A stretch of 64,000 bases of DNA from Phormidium tenue FACHB-1052 (GCF_014696675.1 NZ_JACJQN010000004.1:219730-283729), one strand, 5' to 3'. Counted from the first letter of the stretch, positions 42,655 through 52,306 are shown. Notes: generated by a model not told the origin, from the letters alone. Numbers and translations: made by a program.

Positions 42655-43663
42655 CCTCGCTATCTTTGGTCTGGGCCGCTGGGGCAGCCACCTATTGCGA
42701 AACTTTTTGGCTCTGCCCGCAGCGCGAGTGGTGGCAATCGTCGATCCTGACCGACAGCGGTTAGACGAGTTGCGCGATCGCTTCGCCCTAGGCGACACCG
42801 TAGCCTGCCACGACGACTGGCCCCAGGCCATGGCCCATCCAGGCCTAGAGGCCGTGGTAATTGCTACTCCAGCCAGCACCCACTACCCCATGATTCAGGC
42901 AGCCCTAAAAGCCGGCTTGCACGTGCTGAGCGAAAAGCCCCTCACCCTAGACAGCGATAGCAGCGCTGCGCTTTGCCAGCTAGCCACTACCCAGCAGCGG
43001 CAGCTCATAGTCGATCACACCTACCTGTTTCACCCGGCTGTGCAGCGGGGTCACGAGTTGTGCCGTCAAATTGGGCCCCTGCGCTATGGCTATGCCGCCC
43101 GCACTAATCTAGGGCCAGTACGCTCCGATGCCGATGTGTTCTGGGATCTAGCCATCCACGACGTTTCCATCTTGAATTACTGGCTGGGGCAAGGCCCCTT
43201 AGCCGTTGCCGCTTGGGGGTCAGTGTGGCTGCAAACCGAGGCGGCGACCAAATTGCGAGATACGGGTTGGCTACGGCTGATCTACCCCAACCCGGTTGGC
43301 AACGCCCCGCTAGAGGTGATGGTGCACGTGAGCTGGGCCAACCCCGACCGACAGCGGCGGCTGGCTTTGGTAGGCGATCGCGGCACCCTGGTCTTTGACG
43401 AAAGCCCCCAAGCTCAGCCCCTTACCCTACACTCTGGGCACTTTCAGCCCCAGGAGTCCTCTTTTGTACCCAGTAGTCTCGCGGTTGAATCGGTGGCGAT
43501 CGCTCCCCTAGAGCCGCTGCAACAGATGTGCACCCATTTTCTAAACTGCATCGCTAACGATGTCCCCTCGCCCATATCAGCAGGGTCGATGGCCACCGAC
43601 TTAGTTAAGGTGATGGAAGCGATCGCCCGGGCCGCTGAAACCGGTCAGCAAGTCCACCTCTAA
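42629..43663 (+). CDS. Gfo/Idh/MocA-family NAD(P)-dependent oxidoreductase
   Basis: This 344-residue dehydrogenase has a Rossmann fold with GLGRWGSHLLRN at the N-terminus, the EKPLTLDSDS motif carrying the conserved Lys and Pro, and a C-terminal alpha/beta domain. Family members act on sugars, inositol or biliverdin. The substrate cannot be told, though the ATIPASTHY-type loop (VVIATPASTHYPMI) is standard. The ATG at 42629 overlaps the last 26 nt of rnc, suggesting translational coupling. The frame opens 46 codons earlier inside rnc but without family similarity. Confidence 0.9.
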   Translation: MSPPPRPLNLAIFGLGRWGSHLLRNFLALPAARVVAIVDPDRQRLDELRDRFALGDTVACHDDWPQAMAHPGLEAVVIATPASTHYPMIQAALKAGLHVLSEKPLTLDSDSSAALCQLATTQQRQLIVDHTYLFHPAVQRGHELCRQIGPLRYGYAARTNLGPVRSDADVFWDLAIHDVSILNYWLGQGPLAVAAWGSVWLQTEAATKLRDTGWLRLIYPNPVGNAPLEVMVHVSWANPDRQRRLALVGDRGTLVFDESPQAQPLTLHSGHFQPQESSFVPSSLAVESVAIAPLEPLQQMCTHFLNCIANDVPSPISAGSMATDLVKVMEAIARAAETGQQVHL

Positions 43664-43962
43664 AAATTCCAAAACTCAACCCTTACTCTCACCCCAAGAA
43701 CTATTTCATTTAGTGGAGATGCGGTGTTTTTTGCTGCTGGATGGGCAAGCTACCCCCGTAGGCTGATGCCTACTCCTTCCGTGTTTTGAGAGATTTGTTT
43801 CAGCTGCTTCATAACATCGCAGCTTTATGAACTCAGAATAAGTTTGCTTTGACAATCTAGTTCGGCGGGCTATACATAAACAAACTCGTTGCCTTTCTGG
43901 TCAGGGCCAAGGGTTTGAGTTCCTGCTCGTCAGCCTTTAATAAACCCTCACACACCAAACCT
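43664..43962. other. Intergenic region with a promoter
   Basis: About 300 nt contain the promoter listed separately at 43849-43876, plus a short inverted repeat GTAGG/CCTAC near 43758-43773. No gene is visible. Confidence 0.5.
43849..43876 (+). promoter_or_regulatory. Sigma-70-type promoter for the small exported protein
   Basis: TTGACA (43849-43854) and TATACA (43871-43876) are separated by 16 nt. Transcription would start near 43883, about 80 nt before the ATG at 43963. Confidence 0.65.
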
Positions 43963-44307
43963 ATGTACTACTCATACTGGCTTACAGCAGCAGCCGTTCT
44001 AGGCCTTTGCACTCTTCCAGGACAAGCTTTGGCATCCCCCCAAGACCTAGAAACAACACCTCAAACTATGGCTGACGCCCTTGCTGTCGAACAGCGTGAT
44101 CAAGACAGCCTCAACCGCGTAGCTAGTGAATTGGACCAGCGAGTAGGTCGCCAAGAAAGCAGTGGTATCACTGATCTAGCTGAGTCTTTAAACTTACCTA
44201 TACTCAATGACCTGGTAGACGAATCTGGAGAGGTAAATCTACCCCTAGGTCTCACCGTTTACGATGCCATGGGTACAACCTCCGTCGGCTTTGGCTCTAA
44301 GTTTTAG
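43963..44307 (+). CDS. Small exported protein of unknown function
   Basis: The 114-residue product begins with a clear signal peptide ([20 protein letters not shown], cleavage likely after QALA). The mature part of about 90 residues is acidic and Gln-rich and contains no motif I recognise. It has its own strong promoter, with its stop 77 nt before ccmP. A short signal-peptide protein next to a carboxysome gene is probably coincidence. Confidence 0.65.
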   Translation: MYYSYWLTAAAVLGLCTLPGQALASPQDLETTPQTMADALAVEQRDQDSLNRVASELDQRVGRQESSGITDLAESLNLPILNDLVDESGEVNLPLGLTVYDAMGTTSVGFGSKF

Positions 44308-44384
44308 TTTGCGCCCAAGGCAGCTTATGCCCGGGCAAGAGCCTGACTTGTCTCCCCAGCCCGGTATACTACCAAGGAAAGAAA

Positions 44385-45041
44385 TTGGAACACCGGGCCT
44401 TGGGCGTCGATCTTCGTAGCTACGTTTATATTGACAATCTTCAACCCCAGCATGCAGCCTACATGGGTACGGTTTCGCTGGGGTTCTTGCCGCTGCCCGG
44501 CGATGCCTCGCTGTGGATAGAAATCTCTCCCGGCATTGAAATCAACCGCATTCTCGACATTGGTCTCAAAGCAGCCGTGGTGCGTCCTGGCACCCTGATC
44601 GTAGAACGCCTCTACGGCCTGCTTGAGATCCACGCTAGCAACCAGGGCGAAGTGCATGCCGCCGGCGGGGCTATGCTTGATGCCCTAGGGCTCACCTACC
44701 GAGAGCGGCTTAAACCCCGAATTATCTCTAGCCAGGTGATTCGCAACCTTGACCCTCACCACGTTCAGCTGATTAACCGCAGCCGCCGGGGCAATATGAT
44801 TGTGGCAGGTCAAACGCTCTACGTGTTTGAGGTAGAACCTGCGGCCTACGCCTCTCTAGCCGCCAACGAGGCCGAAAAAGCGGCCATGATCAACATTCTC
44901 CAGATTAGCTCGGTAGGTAGCTTTGGTCGTCTCTACCTAGGTGGTGAAGAACGCGATATTCTAGCTGCCCAAAGAGCCGTCATGGCCGCTATGGAGGCTG
45001 TGCCTGGGCGAGTCCAAAGCAGTAGCCAGCGTCACGAATAA
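44385..45041 (+). CDS. ccmP: Carboxysome shell protein CcmP (tandem BMC domains)
   Basis: CcmP forms stacked pseudohexamers in the beta-carboxysome shell with a large gated pore, thought to pass metabolites such as RuBP and 3-PGA. The sequence [20 protein letters not shown], the block [18 protein letters not shown] and the [15 protein letters not shown] segment ([14 protein letters not shown]) match this family. Two BMC domains span about residues 10-110 and 115-215. The start is TTG: AAGGAAAG sits 7 nt before TTG 44385, but homologues begin at the TTG at 44400 (GVDLRSYVY). Confidence 0.92.
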   Translation: MEHRALGVDLRSYVYIDNLQPQHAAYMGTVSLGFLPLPGDASLWIEISPGIEINRILDIGLKAAVVRPGTLIVERLYGLLEIHASNQGEVHAAGGAMLDALGLTYRERLKPRIISSQVIRNLDPHHVQLINRSRRGNMIVAGQTLYVFEVEPAAYASLAANEAEKAAMINILQISSVGSFGRLYLGGEERDILAAQRAVMAAMEAVPGRVQSSSQRHE

Positions 45042-45603
45042 ATCTCATAGATTTGGATAGAGCTAATCCAGGCTGGGATAGGCCAAAATCATTGGTTGCT
45101 GTTTGAGTTAATGCCTTTGGAGAGGTCACCATCTCGACGCGTCTTTGGCTATTTGCCCGACAATGTGTCTCGGCCAAATCCACTACATCGCCATAGAGCC
45201 ACTTAATTCTTCTCCCTGTCGATATGGGAGCTTGAGAGAAATTGACCGATCGCGATCGCATCATCCCCGCGTTCTACTCAGTTGTTGTTATTCACCCAAT
45301 TTTTTAAACTAGGAAAAAGCAGTGCCGACATTGTTCTGATCCATCGGTCGCACGTTGCGTATATCCTGCATTCCAATGTATAAATTAGCAATCCTAATAC
45401 TGTTTTGTTGGCCAGCCTAAACAGACGTTGAGGGTTAGCAAGCGGGAAATTGCCAATTTTTTTGTTCTTTTTGGGGAACGAAACAACTCTATCGGAGGAG
45501 GGATAGTTGCCTCCTGGTAGCGTGTTACAACTCGTCAGGTCTGGTTAAGCTATGTAACGCTGTCAGCCAGACACTTGTAACACTTGTTAGGACGTAACTT
45601 TCC
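45042..45603. other. Intergenic region before the fasciclin gene
   Basis: About 560 nt. The part after 45420 is AT-rich and presumably carries the promoter of the next gene. A minus-strand open frame (44989-45264) overlaps the ccmP 3' end and shows no recognisable motif. I see no RNA gene. Confidence 0.5.
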
Positions 45604-46353
45604 ATGACTCCGAACACTCTTCGCATTGCCTTAGGTCTAGTGCTTTTTGGTGCCGCTCCTGCTGCTATCACTGCGTTTCCTCAGCAGGCTATCTCTGATA
45701 CCTACAAGCCTCAGGCTGAGCAGCCTGCCGCTGTAGATCTGGAGGAACCCACTGACACTGAGCAACCCAGCGCTGCGGAAAAACCCGCTGATGCTGAGCA
45801 GCCTACCGCTGAAGGACCCACTGGTGCTGAGCAGCCTACTGCTGAAGAGCCCACTGGTGCTGAGCAACCTACCGCTGAAGAGCCTACTGGTGCTGAGCCT
45901 ACCGCTGAAGAACCCACTGACGCTGAGCAGCCTACCGCTAGCACTGAGCAGTCCATTGCTGAGATTGCCGCTGGTGACGAAAACTTTGAAATTCTGACCG
46001 CTGCTATTGAAGCCGCTGGTCTCACTGAAGCCCTGAGCAATAGCGAACTATCTATCACCGTGTTTGCCCCCACTGACGAAGCTTTTGAAGCCCTGCCCGA
46101 GGGAACTTTAGATGAGCTGCTACTGCCCGAAAACCGTGATCAGCTGGCGCAGCTTCTGACTTATCACGTGGTAGACGGCGAAGTTCGCTCCACAGACTTG
46201 GCCTCTGGCGAGGTGGATACTCTAACCGGTGCTCCCGTGACAGTCACCGTGGGTGAAGAGTCTGTCACCATCAACGAAGCAAATGTGGTTACGGCTGATA
46301 TTGAGGCCAGCAATGGCGTCATCCACGTCATTGACACGGTGCTGTTGCCGTAA
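45604..46353 (+). CDS. Exported fasciclin (FAS1) domain protein with repetitive acidic linker
   Basis: The 249-residue protein has a signal peptide (IALGLVLFGAAPAAITAFP). Then comes a low-complexity linker of about 80 residues made of 11-residue units like GAEQPTAEEPT. A single FAS1 domain follows from about residue 117 (SIAEIAAGDENFEILTAAIE; ITVFAPTDEAFEALP; LTYHVVDGEV; NGVIHVIDTVLLP). FAS1 domains mediate cell adhesion or surface binding. The linker is encoded by near-identical 33-nt repeats, so its length may vary between strains. Confidence 0.93.
   Translation: MTPNTLRIALGLVLFGAAPAAITAFPQQAISDTYKPQAEQPAAVDLEEPTDTEQPSAAEKPADAEQPTAEGPTGAEQPTAEEPTGAEQPTAEEPTGAEPTAEEPTDAEQPTASTEQSIAEIAAGDENFEILTAAIEAAGLTEALSNSELSITVFAPTDEAFEALPEGTLDELLLPENRDQLAQLLTYHVVDGEVRSTDLASGEVDTLTGAPVTVTVGEESVTINEANVVTADIEASNGVIHVIDTVLLP
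45714..45950. repeat. In-frame 33-nt repeats coding the Pro/Glu/Thr linker
   Basis: Units such as GGTGCTGAGCAGCCTACCGC recur every 33 nt (11 codons). One unit lacks the Gln codon (30 nt). Earlier copies, toward 45714, are more diverged than the last ones, as expected for expansion by slippage or recombination. Confidence 0.85.
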
Positions 46354-46749
46354 TTGACCAAGAGGCAGCCTTCTGTGGCACACGTTGAAATGTTGCAGTG
46401 TGGCAATAGCCAGTGTTTGCTGCATTGCAACACAGAGGCTTAGTCAACGGCAAGCGGTCGTCCTAATGTTAGGGCGACCGCTTGCCATAGGTGCAATTGC
46501 TGAAATTCACCATAACCCTGAGCTGCAACGGTGGTCCTTGGAAGGCGATGGTTCTAGAACCGGCCCCAGGCCAACGCACGCTGATATCAGTTTGTTGAAG
46601 TATCATCAGCAATAAGCACTAGCCCTTTAACCACAATTAGGGGGGTGAGGCTCAGAGCTCGCGGTGCTGCGTTATTCAATGTAAGTGCACCGGGCTTTTG
46701 GGGGCATACTTAGTTTTAACGATGAGCTAATCGCAGTGACTGTCAAAGC
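46354..46749. other. Intergenic region after the fasciclin gene
   Basis: About 400 nt with two inverted repeats: TGTTGCA/TGCAACA (46391-46397, 46436-46442) and the long hairpin at 46449-46486. The last 100 nt should carry the rre1 promoter. No gene is visible. Confidence 0.5.
46449..46486. terminator. Long 38-nt hairpin between the fasciclin gene and rre1
   Basis: GGCAAGCGGTCG and CGACCGCTTGCC form the outer stem. The inner CCTAA/TTAGG continues it, leaving only a TG centre; a single G-U wobble interrupts pairing. No T-run follows, so it may be a terminator, a processing element or a mobile-repeat relic. Confidence 0.6.
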
Positions 46750-47394
46750 ATGAAGGATTCAACCCCAGGCGATCAAAAGCAGCTTCTGCTAATTGACGAT
46801 GACCCAAACCTGATCTTGTTAGTCAAGGACTATCTTGAGTTCCGTGGCTATGAGGTGAAGACAGCGGGCAACGGACGAGAAGCCCTGGACATGCTGGAAA
46901 ATACCACCCCAGACATGATCATCTGCGACGTGATGATGCCTGAGATGGATGGCCACGCCTTTGTGCGCCATGTGCGAGGCAATCCCTCCACCGAGTGGAT
47001 TCCGATTTTGTTTCTCTCCGCCAAGGGCCAAAGTCAGGATCGCGTGAAGGGGCTGAACACCGGGGCCGACGTCTATATGGTCAAGCCCTTCGAGCCTGAG
47101 GAGCTAGTTGCCCAGGTAGAGTCTTCCCTCAAACAGGCTTCTCGGCTGATCAAACAGCAAATTAAGGGTGGCGGCAGCCCAGCGATTCAAGTTCCCTTCG
47201 ATGTGGAGTTGACACCTACCGAGCTGCGGGTAGTGCAATTTGTCGCCCGAGGCATGGCTAACCGCGAGATTGCCAACGAGCTTCAGGTCAGCCAGCGCAC
47301 CATTGAAAGCCACGTCAGCAACATGCTGGGCAAGACTGGCCTAAACAACCGCACAGAGCTAGCCCGCTGGGCCATCGAAAACAATAAGGCCTAG
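46750..47394 (+). CDS. rre1: NarL-type response regulator Rre1 (Ycf29)
   Basis: This 214-residue regulator is the cyanobacterial counterpart of plastid Ycf29. The receiver domain has phosphoacceptor D60 (MIICDVMMPEMDG). The conserved stretch KGLNTGADVYMVKPFEPEEL is typical of this orthologue. A LuxR-type helix-turn-helix (NREIANELQVSQRTIESHVS) lies at the C-terminus. In Synechocystis Rre1 works with the kinase Hik34/Hik2 in salt, heat and redox responses. No kinase gene lies next to it, as usual for this orphan regulator. Confidence 0.87.
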   Translation: MKDSTPGDQKQLLLIDDDPNLILLVKDYLEFRGYEVKTAGNGREALDMLENTTPDMIICDVMMPEMDGHAFVRHVRGNPSTEWIPILFLSAKGQSQDRVKGLNTGADVYMVKPFEPEELVAQVESSLKQASRLIKQQIKGGGSPAIQVPFDVELTPTELRVVQFVARGMANREIANELQVSQRTIESHVSNMLGKTGLNNRTELARWAIENNKA

Positions 47395-47517
47395 CAAGGG
47401 TTTTAGGTACAGGGTGTGAGGTTGAAGGAATTTGCTTTGAACCTTAAACCATGAACCCTAAACCCTCCTTTGAACCTGGCACAATCAGGGTAGTGAACTA
47501 ATCGCATGCCCTGATTT

Positions 47518-48720
47518 ATGACAACTGCTCCCCTTAGCTGGTCGGCCCTGGAAGAAATGGCCGATTTTTCTGTTGACTACGTGAATGGCCCTACCAATGC
47601 CCAGTCTCGGCTACGCCTGTTTGGCCAGCCTGAGTCGGCAGTGCGGGTCACTCTTTACAGAGACAATCACGCCTGGTGCCCCTATTGCCAAAAAGTGTGG
47701 CTGTGGCTTGAAGAAAAGCAGGTGCCCTACCGCATCGAAAAGGTCACCATGTTTTGCTATGGCGAGAAGGAAACCTGGTACAAGCGCAAGGTACCGTCGG
47801 GAATGCTGCCTGCTCTGGAGTTAGACGGGCGGATGATTACCGAAAGCGATGATATTTTGCTGGCGCTGGAGCAGGCGTTTGGGCCGCTGCAATGGGGAAT
47901 GAAAGATCCAGCGGTGGTGCCACTGCGGCAGCTAGAGCGGCTGCTGTTTCGGGCCTGGTGTATGTGGCTGTGTCAGCCAGCGCGATCGCCAGCAGCAGAC
48001 CAGCGAGCTGGCGAACAGTTTGGGGGAGTGGTGCAACGGGTAGAGCAGGCATTGGCTGCTACTCCTGGCCCCTTCTTTTTGCCAGAATTTAGCACCGGCG
48101 ACGTAGTGTTTGTGCCCTATGTGGAGCGCATGAATGCCAGCCTCTATTACTACAAGGGCTACTCGCTGCGGGAGGAGAACCCTCGCCTCAAGGACTGGTT
48201 TGATGGGTTGGAGAGCCGCTCAACCTATCGCGGTACCCAGAGCGACTTTCACACCCACGTGCATGATCTGCCGCCGCAGATGGGGGGCTGCTACGAGAAT
48301 GATTTGCCTCAGACCCGGCGCAACCAGGCCCAGGTTGATCTTGGCCCCTGGTTTGGCCTGCCCGATGTAGCCTACCCAGAGCCAGAAACCTCCCGCGTTG
48401 AGGCCCTAACTCGCGTGGTGAAGCATCGAGGCAACATTATTAAGGTCAATCCTGCCGCGAAGGATGTGATTGATCTGGCCCTGCGCTGTGCGTTGACGTA
48501 TTTGATGACGGGGGAGTCCTGCAAGCCTCCGGCTGGGGCTGAGCTGGGCCTACGATATCTGCGCGATCGCATCAATGTTCCCCGCGATATGTCGATCTAT
48601 GCCGCTAAGCGCCTGCGCGAAGCCCTAGAGGCCACTGCCGCATTAGTTGGGGAGGCTCAGCCCGAACCGCTACCAACTCGCCACCGCCGCGATCAAGACC
48701 CAAAAAATTTCGCGGCCTGA
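47518..48720 (+). CDS. Glutathione S-transferase family protein
   Basis: The 400-residue protein has an N-terminal thioredoxin-fold domain with the motif CPYC (C54/C57) in [19 protein letters not shown] helical GST C-domain (about 150-250) follows. An extra C-terminal extension of about 130 residues includes two segments rich in Arg and Pro. Its length is double that of ordinary GSTs. The dithiol motif suggests glutaredoxin-like or dehydroascorbate-reductase-type chemistry. The substrate is unknown. It converges with mutL with a 22-nt gap. Confidence 0.87.
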   Translation: MTTAPLSWSALEEMADFSVDYVNGPTNAQSRLRLFGQPESAVRVTLYRDNHAWCPYCQKVWLWLEEKQVPYRIEKVTMFCYGEKETWYKRKVPSGMLPALELDGRMITESDDILLALEQAFGPLQWGMKDPAVVPLRQLERLLFRAWCMWLCQPARSPAADQRAGEQFGGVVQRVEQALAATPGPFFLPEFSTGDVVFVPYVERMNASLYYYKGYSLREENPRLKDWFDGLESRSTYRGTQSDFHTHVHDLPPQMGGCYENDLPQTRRNQAQVDLGPWFGLPDVAYPEPETSRVEALTRVVKHRGNIIKVNPAAKDVIDLALRCALTYLMTGESCKPPAGAELGLRYLRDRINVPRDMSIYAAKRLREALEATAALVGEAQPEPLPTRHRRDQDPKNFAA

Positions 48721-48742
48721 CCCCGCCGTGCCTGACCTTGCC

Positions 48743-50575
48743 CTAAATGCCGTGGCTTTTGCCGATTACCCAGCTGCGGCGGAAGAAGCGGGCCAGGCTA
48801 GTCTCGCTCAGCGTCAGGCAAATGGGTCTACCGTGGGGGCAGGTGCGGGGGTTGCGGGTCTGCTGCCAGTCGTCGAGCAGGGTTTGCAGGGTAGCGAGAT
48901 CGAGCGGCGTGCCGTTGCGAATGGCGGTGCGGCAGGCGATCGCCACCTGAGCCGTGTCCAAATTCCCGCCAAGGCTGAGTTCTAGCAGAGCGTCGGGGAG
49001 GTCGTCGCGATCGCGCAACGGGGCTGGCGCAGCTCGCATCGCCCAGCGATTTGGCCCAAATTCCTCAGGGTTCAGACCCAGTCTTTGGAGCTGTTCTAGC
49101 TGCTTTTCCGTTAGCCCCTCCAGCACAACTGGCGTGGTTAACGGCACTAGCTGCCACTGGGCTTGCAGACGCTCGTAGAGAACGCGCTCGTGGGCGATGT
49201 GCTGCTCGATTAGGCAAAGGCCGTCGGTCTGTTCGGCCAAAATGTAGCGGTTGTGGACTTGAGCGATCGCCCGTAAACTCCCCGGACGCTCGCGATAGGG
49301 CAACCCATCGGACAATTCAGCAACACCATAGGCGCTGCTGGGTTCCGCTGTCTTGAGCAGTTGGATAACGCGATGCTGCTGGCTGGCATCGGTCAGAGTT
49401 TCGGCCTGCTGCCCTAAAAGTGTGGCTACGTGGCTTTGACAGAGTGCCGTCCAGTCTTCGAGCCGGTGCAGGTAGAGGGTCAATTTGTCGGGGCGGCGGT
49501 TCCAGTCGATGTCGCTGGGGGGGACGGTGAGGTGCGCAAACGCTAGGGGATAACGGTGGCGAGGTAGGGTGTGGCGAAAGGCATTCACAACAGCCTGCTC
49601 TAGCTCGGGGACTGCGACAATCCGCCCATTAACTGCAACTTTAACCCAGTCGGGCCGGGGGCGATGGCAGCGATCGGGCAGACCAATCAGGCCATAGATT
49701 CCCGCTTTTAGAGGAAGATTCTCTAGGCTGTTCCCTTCACCTTCGGCCCAGGGGACAGCCTGCCAGGCCTCCTGCAAATCGCTTTCGCTGACGGCCCGCA
49801 GCAGTTGAGGAACGAGCCCTTTAGCGGTAGGGCTGGGGGTGAAGGCCAGCCAGGGGCGATCGCCCAGATGCACGGCCCAAGTCACTGTAGGATGGGCCAG
49901 GGCACAGTGGTAGATAACGCGCTGCACCTGGCTAAGCTGGCGAGTTGCCGTTGGCAATCGCTCCCGACGAGCGGGCCAGGCCTCAAAAAGATCGGTGACC
50001 GTCACCACAGTGCCCTGGGCGAGGGCGGCTGGGACTGTCTCTAAGGGTTCCCCTTGGGCAGAGTAGGTGACGCGCCAGCCCGACTCTGCACCGGGAGCGC
50101 GACTGCAAATCTCTAACTGAGCAACCTGGGCCAGGCTGTGCAGAGCTTCGCCGCGAAAGCCTAAACTACTCACTTGCCACAGATCAGCCTGGGTATGGAT
50201 CTTGCTGGTGCTATGGGGGATGGCGGCCTGGTGTAAATTCTCCAGCGCCATAGCAGTGCCGTTGTCGGCCACCTGCACCCGGCCCTGGTCAGGCCAGAGG
50301 GCGAGGGTAATATGCGTAGCCTGAGCGTCAAGCGCGTTTTCAATCAGCTCGCGCACAACCGCCGCCAAAGAGTCGATGACCTCTCCGGCGGCGATGCTGT
50401 GGATGACATCTCTAGGCAGCAACTGGATGCGACGGGGCACTGGATTAGAAACGTGGTCGGCAGGGATAGGGAGGGGGCTCCAAGGCAACTGATCCCATGC
50501 TACTGCGCAGGGTGGGCACTGGAACAAAGGATCTAGTGAGGGTTCTAGGCCCAGGGTTGAATGGGGCTGACTCAA
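48743..50575 (-). CDS. mutL: DNA mismatch repair protein MutL
   Basis: The 610-residue protein has the GHKL ATPase core: IAAGEVIDSLAAVVRELIEN, DNGTAM, and STSKIHTQADLWQVSSLGFR (partly). The C-terminal domain is of the endonuclease type. A variant metal-binding motif EQHIAHERVLYE stands where other MutL have DQHAxxExxxxE, and CPHGRP and a terminal FFRRSW follow. The first 45 residues (MSQPHSTLGLEP...) look like a poorly conserved extension, so the real start may lie further in, near VSNPVPRRIQLLP. Confidence 0.93.
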   Translation of the reverse strand: MSQPHSTLGLEPSLDPLFQCPPCAVAWDQLPWSPLPIPADHVSNPVPRRIQLLPRDVIHSIAAGEVIDSLAAVVRELIENALDAQATHITLALWPDQGRVQVADNGTAMALENLHQAAIPHSTSKIHTQADLWQVSSLGFRGEALHSLAQVAQLEICSRAPGAESGWRVTYSAQGEPLETVPAALAQGTVVTVTDLFEAWPARRERLPTATRQLSQVQRVIYHCALAHPTVTWAVHLGDRPWLAFTPSPTAKGLVPQLLRAVSESDLQEAWQAVPWAEGEGNSLENLPLKAGIYGLIGLPDRCHRPRPDWVKVAVNGRIVAVPELEQAVVNAFRHTLPRHRYPLAFAHLTVPPSDIDWNRRPDKLTLYLHRLEDWTALCQSHVATLLGQQAETLTDASQQHRVIQLLKTAEPSSAYGVAELSDGLPYRERPGSLRAIAQVHNRYILAEQTDGLCLIEQHIAHERVLYERLQAQWQLVPLTTPVVLEGLTEKQLEQLQRLGLNPEEFGPNRWAMRAAPAPLRDRDDLPDALLELSLGGNLDTAQVAIACRTAIRNGTPLDLATLQTLLDDWQQTRNPRTCPHGRPICLTLSETSLARFFRRSWVIGKSHGI

Positions 50576-50811
50576 TGCTGGTGGACAGTGTCCACCCTAC
50601 GGTATGCCAAAGCTTTTAGCGATTTGGAGGACTTTGTTAGGACTATTCGACTCAGGTTTGAAGGCCTGGGTCAAGGAAGCTCATTGAAAATCTCAATTGA
50701 TATGGGCAAGAGAATAGGTTAAGTTGTCCACTATTTTCAATAAAAGTTTGCGCCCCCCATTAAGGTTTGTTACATTGCAGGAGAACGCCTTCTCCCAGGA
50801 TCCTCCTCACC

Positions 50812-51189
50812 ATGAAACGCTTTTTTGGCTTCTTGCCTAAGCCTTCGCCTTTGCGGCCTGAGTCTCGTGTCTACGATCTCAAGGAGCGGTTGGACTGGGG
50901 AGAACCGGCGCTAACGATTATTGATGTCCGCGATCGCGCCGATTTTAACGAGAGCCACATCACTGGCGCAATTTCGATGCCCGCTGACTCACTGCTAGCC
51001 ACAGCTGCTAGCTGCTTTGAGGTCAGCCGCGATCTCTATATCTATAGCAATACCGATGACGAAGCCGCCGCTGTAGCCGAGCAGCTACGAGAAGCGGGCT
51101 TCTCTAAGGTTGCCATCGTGCGAGGCGGGGTCGCCGCCTGGAAAGCGGCAGGCTTTCCGGTGGAAGTAGTGACGGTCGAAGTGGCCTAA
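50812..51189 (+). CDS. Rhodanese-like protein lacking the catalytic cysteine
   Basis: The protein has 125 residues from ATG 50812 and a single rhodanese fold: LTIIDVRDRADFNESHITGA, then LYIYSNTDDEAAAVAEQLRE, then KVAIVRGGVAAWKAAGFPVE. In active sulfurtransferases the loop carries Cys (YC-x-G-x-R). Here it reads YSNTDDE with Ser at that position, so sulfur transfer is unlikely. Inactive rhodanese domains often act as binding or regulatory modules. The in-frame opening at 50767 adds 15 unlikely residues. Confidence 0.85.
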   Translation: MKRFFGFLPKPSPLRPESRVYDLKERLDWGEPALTIIDVRDRADFNESHITGAISMPADSLLATAASCFEVSRDLYIYSNTDDEAAAVAEQLREAGFSKVAIVRGGVAAWKAAGFPVEVVTVEVA

Positions 51190-51228
51190 ACTCACCTAAA
51201 CTGGCAAGGTTAAAGCGATAGCGTTGGT

Positions 51229-52239
51229 ATGGATCAGGCTAGGGCAGTTGATGCGCGCAGCGGTTTATTGACGCAGAATGGGTCGCATCGGGTGGTGACT
51301 TATAGCCGAGCCTACACCTTGGTGCCCACCTACGAATGCTTTAACCGCTGCACTTACTGCAACTTTCGGGTTGACCCTGGTCACTCACCCTGGCTGAGTC
51401 TAGAGCATGTGGCTCAACAGTTGCCCACGCTGCGTCGTCAGGGGGTGTGCGAGGTATTGGTGCTCAGCGGTGAGGTAGCCCCCAGCAGCCCCCGCCGCGA
51501 CGATTGGTTTTGCCACATCTATCAAATTTGTGCCCTGGCCCTAGAGGCTGGGCTGCTGCCCCACACCAACGCTGGCCCTCTAAGCCGCGATGAAATGGCG
51601 CATCTGCGGCAGGTGAATGTGTCGATGGGCCTCATGGTTGAGCAAGTCACGCCGAAGTTGCTTGATACCGTTCACCGCCATGCCCCTAGCAAACGGCCTG
51701 AAGCGCGGCTGCAACAGCTAGCCTGGGCTGGAGAGCTAGGGATTCCCTTCACCACTGGGCTGCTGCTGGGGCTAGGGGAGAGTGAGGCTGACTGGGTAGA
51801 TTCGCTGGGGGCGATCGCCACCCTTCAAACTCGCTACGGCCACATTCAAGAGGTCATTTTGCAGCCCCACAGCCCTGGGCAACAGCAGCTTCAGCCGGGG
51901 ATGTCGCTCGATGAAGCCGCGCTGGTGAGAGCCGTGCATCTGGCGAGGGAATGTTTGCCCCCGGAGGTCGCGATTCAAATTCCGCCCAACTTGGTCAGTC
52001 ACCAAGGACTGCTAGATTGCTTGACCGCAGGCGCGAGGGATCTGGGCGGCATTAGCCCGGTGGATGAGGTAAACCCTGATTATGAGCACCCCACGCCAGA
52101 ATCTCTGGAGGATGCGATCGCCCCCTCTGGCTGGCAACTCCAGCCCCGTCTACCCGTCTATGCTCAATACGATAGCTGGCTGCCTGAACCGATGAGATCC
52201 CTAGTGCAATCCTGGCGCAATTCACTCAGCTATCTCTAA
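51229..52239 (+). CDS. cofG: 7,8-didemethyl-8-hydroxy-5-deazariboflavin synthase subunit CofG
   Basis: This radical SAM enzyme works with CofH to make the deazaflavin FO, the antenna chromophore of cyanobacterial photolyases. The cluster motif is C37-x3-C41-x2-C44 (TYECFNRCTYCNFRVDP). Conserved blocks VLVLSGEVAPSSPRRDDWF, LPHTNAGPLS and GLLLGLGESEADW follow, with QPHSPGQQ and PPNLV later. The 336-residue length is normal. cofH is not adjacent, as usual in cyanobacteria. Confidence 0.93.
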   Translation: MDQARAVDARSGLLTQNGSHRVVTYSRAYTLVPTYECFNRCTYCNFRVDPGHSPWLSLEHVAQQLPTLRRQGVCEVLVLSGEVAPSSPRRDDWFCHIYQICALALEAGLLPHTNAGPLSRDEMAHLRQVNVSMGLMVEQVTPKLLDTVHRHAPSKRPEARLQQLAWAGELGIPFTTGLLLGLGESEADWVDSLGAIATLQTRYGHIQEVILQPHSPGQQQLQPGMSLDEAALVRAVHLARECLPPEVAIQIPPNLVSHQGLLDCLTAGARDLGGISPVDEVNPDYEHPTPESLEDAIAPSGWQLQPRLPVYAQYDSWLPEPMRSLVQSWRNSLSYL

Positions 52240-52306
52240 GCACATCACCCCTCACTCCCCACCCCCCACAAGGTAAAATCCTCACAGGTTCAATTGAGGT
52301 TCCCCC

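Noticed and set aside
44989..45264. Minus-strand open frame overlapping the end of ccmP
   Set aside because: I looked for a transposase or nuclease remnant because the region is otherwise empty, but no motif was convincing.
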